DNA of 5,407 bases from an uncultured Lacinutrix sp. (GTDB taxonomy: Bacteria; Bacteroidota; Bacteroidia; Flavobacteriales; Flavobacteriaceae). The translations under genes and the position numbers were made by a program. Numbering within the stretch: the stretch's first letter is position 1; every line of letters starts with the position of its first letter. Positions 1 through 5,407 of this stretch are shown here, piece by piece. Under the pieces are notes generated by a model, which was not told the origin of the DNA, did no database searches, and saw only the letters and a program-made list of their open reading frames with translations. The DNA is taken from contig CALGIH010000082.1 of NCBI GenBank assembly GCA_937916035.1, forward strand, positions 1 to 5,407, read 5' to 3'.

Positions 1-35
1 GCAAATAAAGCTAAATTTTTTAATTTATATTTCAT
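1..35 (-). CDS. start of a probable exported protein (partial, runs off the left edge)
   Basis: On the minus strand an ATG at 35-33 opens a frame reading MKYKLKNLALF, which stays open to the window edge. A short lysine-rich stretch followed by hydrophobic residues is what the beginning of a Sec signal peptide or lipoprotein signal looks like. A purine-rich AGAAAG stretch lies just before the ATG. The gene would begin 36 bases after the glyA stop in the same direction, so it could be co-transcribed with glyA; I see no hairpin terminator between them. Only eleven codons are visible, so no product can be named and the call itself is tentative. Confidence 0.45.
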   Translation of the reverse strand, partial: MKYKLKNLALF

Positions 36-71
36 TCTTTCTGACTTAAATTAATTGGTGCTAACTTCTGG

Positions 72-1343
72 CTATACAAATAAAGGTCTGTGTGACATCA
101 GGGTATTTACTTTTGTAGCAACAGCTTCAAGTACACTCTCATTCTCATAATTTTGAATCACTTCATCAATAAGTGCTACGACACCTTCCATATCAGTTTC
201 TTTTAATCCTCTAGTCGTAATAGCAGGCGTTCCAACACGAATACCAGACGTTACAAACGGACTCTTATCATCAAATGGCACCATATTTTTATTTACTGTA
301 ATATCAGCCTTTACGAGCGCTTGCTCTGCATCTTTTCCAGTAATGTTTTTGTTTCTTAGGTCGATAAGCATCATGTGATTATCTGTACCTCCAGAAATAA
401 TATGATAACCTCTATCAACAAATGCTTTGGCCATGGCTTCAGCATTCTTTTTAACTTGAAGTGAGTAATGCATAAAATCGTCTGTCAAGGCTTCTTCAAA
501 TGCAATTGCTTTAGCAGCGATAATATGTTCCAATGGACCTCCTTGATTCCCTGGAAATACAGCGGAATTTAAAAGTGACGACATCATTTTTGGTTTTCCA
601 GATTTTAAGGTTTCTTCAAACGGATTTTCAAAATCTTGTCCCATCATAATCATGCCACCTCTTGGGCCGCGCAGTGTTTTATGGGTTGTTGTTGTAACCA
701 CATGACAATGCGGTAAAGGATCGTTTAAAATACCTTTGGCAATCAATCCTGCTGGATGCGAAATGTCGGCCATTAAAATAGCGCCAACACTATCAGCAAT
801 TTCACGAAAACGTTCAAAGTCCATATCACGTGAATAAGCAGAAGCTCCTGCTATGATTAGTTTAGGTTTTTCAGCCTTAGCAATAACTTCCATTTTATCG
901 TAATTCAATGTTCCTGTAGCTTCATCAACTCCATAAAAAGAAGGATTGTAAAGCTTACCCGAAAAATTAACTGGCGAACCATGTGTGAGATGTCCTCCAT
1001 GTGACAAATCGAAACCTAATATTTTATCTCCTGGATTTAAACACGCTGCAAACACAGCAGTATTTGCTTGACTTCCTGAATGTGGTTGTACGTTTACATA
1101 AGCCGCTACAAAAAGTGTCTTGGCACGATCAATAGCCAATTGCTCTACTTCATCAACAACTTCACAGCCTCCATAATAGCGTTTGCCTGGATATCCTTCA
1201 GCATACTTGTTGGTTAATACAGAGCCAGCAGCTTCCATAACTTGCTCACTTACAAAATTTTCAGAAGCAATAAGCTCCAATCCGTTAATTTGACGTTCTT
1301 TTTCTGCTTGAATTAATTCAAAGATTTGTTGGTCACGTTGCAT
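72..1343 (-). CDS. glyA: serine hydroxymethyltransferase
   Basis: This cytosolic PLP enzyme interconverts serine plus tetrahydrofolate with glycine plus 5,10-methylene-tetrahydrofolate, and is the cell's main source of one-carbon units. The 423-residue protein is complete and of normal length (E. coli GlyA has 417). Visible landmarks include [15 protein letters not shown] at 45-59 (active-site tyrosines Tyr47 and Tyr57), HGGHLTHG at 115-122 with the PLP-stacking His118, ADISHPAGL at 192-200 with Asp193 for the PLP pyridine nitrogen, and [15 protein letters not shown] at 216-230 with the Schiff-base Lys222. [10 protein letters not shown] at 366-375 holds the substrate-carboxylate Arg369. Relative to E. 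coli there is an insertion at about 236-256, just before [14 protein letters not shown], which is usual in Bacteroidota. The ATG start matches the family N-terminus and sits behind a purine-rich AAGAAAAG. It is transcribed divergently from fahA. Identification is firm. Confidence 0.98.
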   Translation of the reverse strand: MQRDQQIFELIQAEKERQINGLELIASENFVSEQVMEAAGSVLTNKYAEGYPGKRYYGGCEVVDEVEQLAIDRAKTLFVAAYVNVQPHSGSQANTAVFAACLNPGDKILGFDLSHGGHLTHGSPVNFSGKLYNPSFYGVDEATGTLNYDKMEVIAKAEKPKLIIAGASAYSRDMDFERFREIADSVGAILMADISHPAGLIAKGILNDPLPHCHVVTTTTHKTLRGPRGGMIMMGQDFENPFEETLKSGKPKMMSSLLNSAVFPGNQGGPLEHIIAAKAIAFEEALTDDFMHYSLQVKKNAEAMAKAFVDRGYHIISGGTDNHMMLIDLRNKNITGKDAEQALVKADITVNKNMVPFDDKSPFVTSGIRVGTPAITTRGLKETDMEGVVALIDEVIQNYENESVLEAVATKVNTLMSHRPLFV

Positions 1344-1367
1344 AAACTTTTCTTATAGTTAATTTAT

Positions 1368-1401
1368 CAAAAATAACAAATAGATTAGTTTAATACATCA
1401 A
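1368..1401 (-). promoter_or_regulatory. candidate glyA promoter (Bacteroidota type)
   Basis: Read on the minus strand, 1375-1368 is TATTTTTG, an exact match to the Bacteroidota -7 consensus TAnnTTTG. A TTG preceded by a T run at 1401-1399 could be the -33 box, but the 23-base spacing is at the upper end of what is usual. Transcription would start near 1361, giving a leader of about 18 bases before the glyA ATG. The DNA is very AT-rich, so a chance match is possible. Confidence 0.5.
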
Positions 1402-1407
1402 AAAACA

Positions 1408-1415
1408 TATATTTG
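1408..1415 (+). promoter_or_regulatory. candidate fahA promoter, -7 box
   Basis: TATATTTG on the plus strand matches the Bacteroidota -7 consensus TAnnTTTG. Transcription would start near 1422, leaving a leader of about 30 bases to the fahA ATG. No good TTTG lies at the right distance upstream; the nearest is TTAG at 1385-1388, so the -33 part is weak. The box lies only a few bases from the proposed glyA -33 element, so the two promoters are back to back and could interfere. Confidence 0.45.
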
Positions 1416-1441
1416 ATAATAATTTATTAAATATTAATCAA
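1413..1441. repeat. imperfect inverted repeat (possible operator) before fahA
   Basis: A 29-base dyad centred on 1427 has TTGAT (1413-1417) and ATCAA (1437-1441) as outer arms; 11 of its 14 position pairs are complementary. It overlaps the end of the proposed fahA -7 box and the likely transcription start, where a repressor could act. The interior is only A and T, so part of the symmetry may be chance. No regulator gene is visible nearby. Confidence 0.3.
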
Positions 1442-1451
1442 CACATATACT

Positions 1452-2744
1452 ATGCCTTTATCCGCAAATAACCCAGACAGAACATCATGGCTTCATGTAG
1501 ATAAGAACTCTGATTTCCCAATACAAAATATTCCTTTTGGAGTTTTCTTAACGCGGGATGATATTATAACCATTGGAACGAGAATTGGTGATACAGCTAT
1601 CGATTTAGGTGCTTTACATCAATTAGGTTATTTTGATGGTATTCCGCTAACGGATGATATTTTTCTTCAAGATACTCTAAATGATTTCATAGCAGATGGA
1701 AGAAAAACTTGGCGTTTGGTTAGAAACAGAATTGCTCAAATTTTTGATGCTAATAATGACACCTTAAAAAATAATAAACAACATAAAGAAATTGTATTAT
1801 TCCGTTTGGACGAAATTGAAATGCAACTTCCTGTTCAAATTGGAGATTATACTGACTTTTATGCCAGCAAAGAGCATGCTACGAATATTGGAACCATGTT
1901 TAGAGGTGAAGAAAATGCCTTAATGCCAAATTGGTTGCATATGCCTGTTGGTTATCATGGGCGAAGTTCATCCATCATTCCATCAGGAATACCAGTGCAC
2001 AGACCACAAGGTCAAACTCTTCCTGAAGGTTCAGATACTCCTGTTTTTGGCCCAAGTAAATTAGTGGATTTTGAATTAGAAATGGCATTCATAACAACTG
2101 ATGCTAATGATTTAGGAGAACCAATTCCTATTGAAGAAGCTGAAGATTATATTTTTGGCTTGGTATTGTTTAATGATTGGAGTGCTCGCGATATTCAAAA
2201 GTGGGAATATGTGCCACTAGGTCCATTTCTTGGAAAAAACTTTGCTTCTACCATTTCACCTTGGATTGTAACTTTAGATGCTTTAGAACCTTTTAGAGTG
2301 GAGACACCAAAGCAAGATCCAAAACCATTAAAATATCTTCAATTTAAAGGAAAAAAGAGTTTTGATATTAATTTAGAAGCTGCTATAAAACCCAAAGGTG
2401 CTAAAGAAACTGTGGTTTGTAAATCTAATTTTAAATATATGTACTGGAATATGGCACAACAATTAGCACATCATACTGTTAATGGTTGCCCTATTAATTC
2501 TGGTGATATGATGGGAAGTGGAACAATTTCTGGTCCAACTCCTGATTCATATGGCTCCATGTTAGAATTAACATGGAAAGGTGAAAACCCAATAAAAATG
2601 AAAGATGGCACTGAACGTAAGTTTATCAATGACAACGATACTGTTATCATGCGTGCATTCTGTAAAAATGATGATGTACAAATAGGATTTGGTGAAGTAA
2701 AAACAAAAATGTTGCCTATTTTTAGTCCGCAAAAAAAGAAATAA
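1452..2744 (+). CDS. fahA: fumarylacetoacetase
   Basis: This enzyme hydrolyses 4-fumarylacetoacetate to fumarate and acetoacetate, the last step of tyrosine and homogentisate degradation, in the cytosol. The 430-residue protein aligns closely with human FAH throughout. It has an N-terminal SH3-like domain (about 1-125) and a C-terminal catalytic domain (about 130-425). By alignment with human FAH, the metal ligands are Asp135, Glu208, Glu210 and Asp242; the catalytic His is His142 in SKEHATN; and substrate or supporting residues are Arg151, Tyr168, Gln249, Tyr253, Lys262 and Thr358 (in GSGTISGP). NDWSARDIQKWEYVPLGPFL at 241-260 is a highly conserved block. The start lies nine residues upstream of the human one, and the block SDFPIQNIPFGVF aligns from residue 20. 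It is flanked by a divergent promoter region and a strong terminator, so it appears monocistronic; its pathway partners are not in the window. Confidence 0.97.
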   Translation: MPLSANNPDRTSWLHVDKNSDFPIQNIPFGVFLTRDDIITIGTRIGDTAIDLGALHQLGYFDGIPLTDDIFLQDTLNDFIADGRKTWRLVRNRIAQIFDANNDTLKNNKQHKEIVLFRLDEIEMQLPVQIGDYTDFYASKEHATNIGTMFRGEENALMPNWLHMPVGYHGRSSSIIPSGIPVHRPQGQTLPEGSDTPVFGPSKLVDFELEMAFITTDANDLGEPIPIEEAEDYIFGLVLFNDWSARDIQKWEYVPLGPFLGKNFASTISPWIVTLDALEPFRVETPKQDPKPLKYLQFKGKKSFDINLEAAIKPKGAKETVVCKSNFKYMYWNMAQQLAHHTVNGCPINSGDMMGSGTISGPTPDSYGSMLELTWKGENPIKMKDGTERKFINDNDTVIMRAFCKNDDVQIGFGEVKTKMLPIFSPQKKK

Positions 2745-2768
2745 TCAACTAAGTATAAAACAATCTTT

Positions 2769-2806
2769 TAACCCTCAAAAAAGTATTTTTTTGAGGGTTA
2801 TTTTTT
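2769..2806 (+). terminator. strong intrinsic terminator after fahA
   Basis: A perfect 14-bp stem (2769-2782 with 2787-2800, core CCCTC/GAGGG) closes a four-base loop and is followed by six T at 2801-2806. It starts 24 bases after the fahA stop and should end that transcript, so the following lipoprotein gene needs its own promoter. Confidence 0.92.
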
Positions 2807-2861
2807 GTTTGGCATAATAATTGGAAAACACCTAGTAAGCATAACTTAAAAACACAAGATT

Positions 2862-2912
2862 ATGAAGAAATTACTACTCTTAACAGTCCTTATTTCAGTG
2901 CTACTATCTTGT
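2862..2912 (+). other. lipoprotein signal peptide with lipobox
   Basis: Codons 1-17 encode two Lys, a hydrophobic core of Leu, Val and Ile, and LLSC. Cleavage by signal peptidase II is expected before Cys17, which would be the lipid-bearing residue of the mature protein. Confidence 0.88.
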
Positions 2913-4043
2913 GGTGGAAGAAAGCAAATTGAAAAGCAATTACACTCTGGTAATTATGATGTTGCCATTGCAAATGCTTTAGAAAAACTTAAAAACAACA
3001 AAGGCAAAAAGCGTAAACAGCAGTTTGTTATGATGTTGGAAGATGCGTATCACAAAGTAGTGGAACGAGATTTAAAAGCCATTGAGCATCTTAAAAAAGA
3101 TGGCAATCCAGAACAATACAAAGCCATTTATGAAATTTATTCTGATTTGGATGCTCGTCAAGAAGCCATCAAGCCTGTTCTTCCTTTAAAAATAGGAAAC
3201 AAATATTTAAAGTTAGATTTTAATGATTATACCAATAACATTGTAAATTACAGATACAAAGCCTCTGATTATATGATAGGCAAAGGTATTTCATTATTGG
3301 ATTCTGAAAATAAGTACAATGCTAGAGAAGCGTATGACCTATTTAATTACATAGAACGTATCAATCCGAATTTTGAAGAAACCAGAGATCTTATGGTCGA
3401 AGCTCATGAGAAAGGAATTGATTATGTGATGGTGAATATTGAAAACAAAACACATCAAATTATTCCTGAACGATTGGAGCAAGATTTACTTGATTTTGAT
3501 ACCTATGGATTAGATCAATTCTGGACTGAATATCATGCTCTAAGCGATGAAACTATTGCTTATGATTATGCTATGCAATTACAGTTGAAGCGTATTTTGA
3601 TTTCGCCAGAAGAACTTAGAGAAAAGCAACTCGTTAGAGAACAACAAATTATTGATGGTTGGGAATACCAATTAGATAACAATGGTAATGTTATGAAAGA
3701 CACTCTAGGCAACGATATCAAAATTGACAAGATTATTAATGTGAGAGCTCGTTTTTCTGAGTTTAGTCAATTTAAATCAACACAAGTGTTGGCAGATGTT
3801 GTGTATACAGATTTAAAGACGAATCAAGTGTTGGATGCCTTTCCTATAGATACTGAATTTGTTTTTGAAAATAGGTTTGGCGTTTACAGAGGAGATGAAA
3901 GAGCATTAAACAATGATGACAGAGCCTTATTAAGACAGCGAAGACTACATTTTCCATCTGATGATCAAATGATTTATGACTCAGGTGAAAATTTAAAACT
4001 TCAACTTAAGAAAATCATCAATTCATATCGATTAAGAAGTTAA
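2862..4043 (+). CDS. uncharacterised lipoprotein with helical-repeat N-terminal half
   Basis: I do not recognise a named family. The 393-residue protein begins MKKLLLLTVLISVLLSC, a type II signal peptide with lipobox LLSC, so Cys17 should be lipidated and the protein membrane-anchored. The residues after the Cys (GGRKQ) lack the acidic stretch of the known Bacteroidota surface-export signal, which favours a periplasm-facing location; this is inference. Residues about 24-105 and 133-185 look like amphipathic helix pairs of TPR character, for example the stretch around YDLFNYIERINPNFEETRDL. From about 186 the sequence turns more beta-like, with a probable turn at DNNGNVMKDTLGND (272-285). The C-terminal third carries many Asp/Glu, Arg and aromatic residues. 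A scaffold or binding role in the envelope is plausible but not shown. The terminator upstream suggests independent transcription, but I find no clear TAnnTTTG box in 2807-2861. The downstream gene is convergent. The frame, start and lipobox are solid; the function is unknown. Confidence 0.88.
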   Translation: MKKLLLLTVLISVLLSCGGRKQIEKQLHSGNYDVAIANALEKLKNNKGKKRKQQFVMMLEDAYHKVVERDLKAIEHLKKDGNPEQYKAIYEIYSDLDARQEAIKPVLPLKIGNKYLKLDFNDYTNNIVNYRYKASDYMIGKGISLLDSENKYNAREAYDLFNYIERINPNFEETRDLMVEAHEKGIDYVMVNIENKTHQIIPERLEQDLLDFDTYGLDQFWTEYHALSDETIAYDYAMQLQLKRILISPEELREKQLVREQQIIDGWEYQLDNNGNVMKDTLGNDIKIDKIINVRARFSEFSQFKSTQVLADVVYTDLKTNQVLDAFPIDTEFVFENRFGVYRGDERALNNDDRALLRQRRLHFPSDDQMIYDSGENLKLQLKKIINSYRLRS

Positions 4044-4046
4044 ATA

Positions 4047-4075
4047 AAAAACTCCCAATTAATTTGGGAGTTTTT
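4047..4075. terminator. probable bidirectional terminator between convergent units
   Basis: A 12-bp stem (4047-4058 with 4064-4075, core CTCCCAA/TTGGGAG) closes a five-base loop. The arms carry A on one side and T on the other, giving a T tract on either strand. It lies three bases after the lipoprotein stop on plus, and is also the first hairpin met by minus-strand transcripts coming from the nitronate monooxygenase-like gene through the decayed frame. Confidence 0.85.
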
Positions 4076-4152
4076 AGTTTTATCCTAGTATTGTTGCGTG
4101 AAAATCAGAAAGGAAATTCAAAGCAATGAAATATAATCGTTGTTGTAAATAG
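4076..4152. other. intergenic stretch with no recognisable feature
   Basis: Between the bidirectional terminator and the end of the decayed frame I see no reading frame longer than a few codons, no promoter box matching TAnnTTTG, no hairpin and no repeat. Together with the decayed frame it makes up the only stretch of more than 300 bases in the window without an intact gene. Confidence 0.6.
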
Positions 4153-4428
4153 TTATTCAATCAATTTTAAAAGCTTTTCGATAGTATCCTTATTATTAAA
4201 AGGATTTGGGCCACAACTATATTTGTCATTTCTAAACTTTAAATTAATTACTTCAGATTCTGGTCGAACTGTTCCATAAACTCTTGAGCAAGCAGCAGAA
4301 GATGCATAATACTAAAACCATCCATTTAATATTTTTTCTCCTTTGACTTTTATTGTAAAAGGAATTCCATGATAATTATATTTTAGCCTATTAACTTCAG
4401 TTTTTCCATACTGAGTAAGAATTATAAA
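4153..4428 (-). pseudogene. decayed reading frame, no start and one internal TAG
   Basis: On the minus strand a single frame runs from 4428 to a TAA at 4155-4153, interrupted only by a TAG at 4314-4312. The 38 codons before the TAG include TQYGKTEVNRLKYNYHGIPF, and the 52 after it include SRVYGTVRPESEVINLKF and end KDTIEKLLKLIE. The composition is protein-like on both sides. No in-frame ATG exists in either half. The frame is closed upstream by a TAG at 4431-4429 that lies inside the last codons of the neighbouring gene, so the 5' end seems to be missing. The best reading is the 3' remnant of a small gene, truncated by deletion and then hit by a nonsense mutation. I do not recognise the ancestor; the two Cys (in SAACSR and KYSCGPNPF) are its most distinctive feature. 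It could also be a chance open stretch, since nothing but codon sense supports it. Confidence 0.6.
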
Positions 4429-5363
4429 CTAGAAACCTGTTTTTTAGCAAGTTCAAACTCCGATATAATTTCTTTTACAATTTCAGCAACAGGTTTTATA
4501 TCATGAATAAGTCCTGCAATTTGTCCAATTTCAAGTTCGCCATCTTCTAAATCGCCTTCAAACATACCTCGTTTGGCTCTTGCTCTTCCTAGTAATTCTT
4601 TAAGTTGCTCAACTGTTGGAGATTTTTTATAAAGTTCTTGAATTTCATTATAGAATTTATTTTTAATCAATCGTACAGGAGCCAATTCTTTTAAAGTTAA
4701 TTGCGTAGCACCTTCTTCAGCATCAACCACAATTTGTTTGAATGCTTGATGTGCAGAACTTTCTGTACTTGCTACAAATCGACTTCCAATCTGTACACCA
4801 TCTGCTCCTAGTATCATAGTCGCCAGCATGCCTCTTCCTGTGGCAATACCACCAGCTGCAATTAATGGGATTTTAATATGTTCCTTAACCATCGGAATTA
4901 ACGTTAAGGTTGTGGTTTCATCTCTTCCGTTATGTCCACCAGCTTCAAAACCTTCAGCAACAATAGCATCAACGCCAGATTCTTGTGCCTTTAAAGCAAA
5001 TTTCACACTACTCACTACGTGAACCACAATAATCCCTTTATCTTGTAACCACCTGGTCCAAGTTTTCGGATTTCCAGCAGAGGTAAACACAATTTTTACA
5101 TCTTCTTCAATAATAATATTCATAATGTCCTCAATGTTTGGATACAACATTGGTACATTTACTCCAAAAGGTTTATTTGTTGCTTGTTTGCATTTCTGGA
5201 GGTGCTCCCGTAAAACATCAGGATACATACTTCCAGCTCCAATCAAGCCCAAAATTCCTGCATTACTTGCTGCTGAAGTCAATCTCCAACCACTATTCCA
5301 AACCATGCCAGCTTGCACAATTGGATATTGAATATTAAAAAGTTCAGTGATTTTATTCTGCAT
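4422..5363 (-). CDS. FMN-dependent nitronate monooxygenase / FabK-like protein
   Basis: This is a complete 313-residue TIM-barrel flavoprotein of the NMO/2-nitropropane dioxygenase superfamily. Family members either oxidise alkyl nitronates or, as FabK, reduce enoyl-ACP in fatty-acid synthesis; both use FMN. Visible motifs are YPIVQAGM at 13-20 (N-terminal FMN-binding strand), PFGVN at 65-69, TSAGNP at 94-99, EGFEAGGHNGR at 137-147 with the conserved His144, AAGGIATGRGM at 169-179 and GADGVQIGSRFVAS at 186-199 (FMN phosphate binding), and GQIAGLI at 280-286. The overall pattern, including the ITELF opening and the GQIAGL tail, resembles Streptococcus FabK at least as much as classical NMO, and the AGGH histidine falls at the same residue number as in FabK. 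Activity cannot be settled from sequence alone. The ATG at 5363-5361 matches the family N-terminus. No TAnnTTTG box is visible in the 44 bases upstream, so a promoter or operon partner may lie outside the window. Confidence 0.93.
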   Translation of the reverse strand: MQNKITELFNIQYPIVQAGMVWNSGWRLTSAASNAGILGLIGAGSMYPDVLREHLQKCKQATNKPFGVNVPMLYPNIEDIMNIIIEEDVKIVFTSAGNPKTWTRWLQDKGIIVVHVVSSVKFALKAQESGVDAIVAEGFEAGGHNGRDETTTLTLIPMVKEHIKIPLIAAGGIATGRGMLATMILGADGVQIGSRFVASTESSAHQAFKQIVVDAEEGATQLTLKELAPVRLIKNKFYNEIQELYKKSPTVEQLKELLGRARAKRGMFEGDLEDGELEIGQIAGLIHDIKPVAEIVKEIISEFELAKKQVSSL

Positions 5364-5407
5364 CTATTCTTTAATTAGTTTTAAAAATTTTGAATCAACA
5401 CCTACTG

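Noticed and set aside
1344..1451. Glycine or folate riboswitch in the glyA leader
   Set aside because: The proposed glyA leader is only about 18 bases and the whole intergenic region is 108 bases of AT-rich DNA without the G/C-containing helices such riboswitches need.
2807..2861. Promoter for the lipoprotein gene with TTTG at 2808-2811
   Set aside because: No TAnnTTTG box follows at a usual spacing; the nearest candidates (TAATAATTG, TAGTAAGC) match poorly, so I did not list it as a feature.
4312..4314. TAG inside the 4153-4428 frame as a programmed readthrough or recoded codon
   Set aside because: Neither half has a start codon, the 5' end is cut off at the neighbouring gene, and no recoding signal is visible; simple decay explains it better.
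4828..5022. Open frame on the plus strand, 64 codons
   Set aside because: It lies wholly antisense to the well-supported NMO/FabK-like gene, its translation has no recognisable motif, and it mirrors conserved codons of the real gene.
5125..5338. Two overlapping plus-strand open frames of about 66-68 codons
   Set aside because: Both are antisense to the conserved N-terminal part of the NMO/FabK-like gene, overlap each other in different frames and have no protein-like features.

Overview
The window is 5.4 kb of AT-rich chromosomal DNA that looks like a marine or aquatic member of the Bacteroidota, most likely Flavobacteriaceae. Three things point there: A/T-biased codon use, promoter boxes of the Bacteroidota type (TAnnTTTG), and a serine hydroxymethyltransferase carrying the insertion usual for that phylum. 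No mobile element, CRISPR array, tRNA or rRNA is visible.

Layout from left to right. Positions 1-35 (minus) hold the first codons of a probable exported protein that runs off the window. glyA (72-1343, minus) encodes serine hydroxymethyltransferase. A 108-bp divergent intergenic region (1344-1451) holds a promoter candidate for each side and several TTGAT/ATCAA half-sites. fahA (1452-2744, plus) encodes fumarylacetoacetase and ends in a strong intrinsic terminator (2769-2806). A lipoprotein gene of unknown function (2862-4043, plus) ends in a terminator that could work in both directions (4047-4075). The stretch 4076-4421 has no intact gene, but its minus strand carries a decayed reading frame (4153-4428) with an internal TAG and no start codon. 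It abuts and slightly overlaps the 3' end of a minus-strand gene for an FMN-dependent nitronate monooxygenase/FabK-like protein (4422-5363).

The intact genes are mostly housekeeping: glyA supplies one-carbon units and interconverts serine and glycine, and fahA performs the last step of tyrosine/homogentisate breakdown. The other tyrosine-degradation genes are not in the window, so fahA seems to be transcribed alone here. I see no convincing new multi-gene system. The items most worth a second look are the decayed frame at 4153-4428, the uncharacterised two-part lipoprotein, and the repeated half-sites between glyA and fahA.
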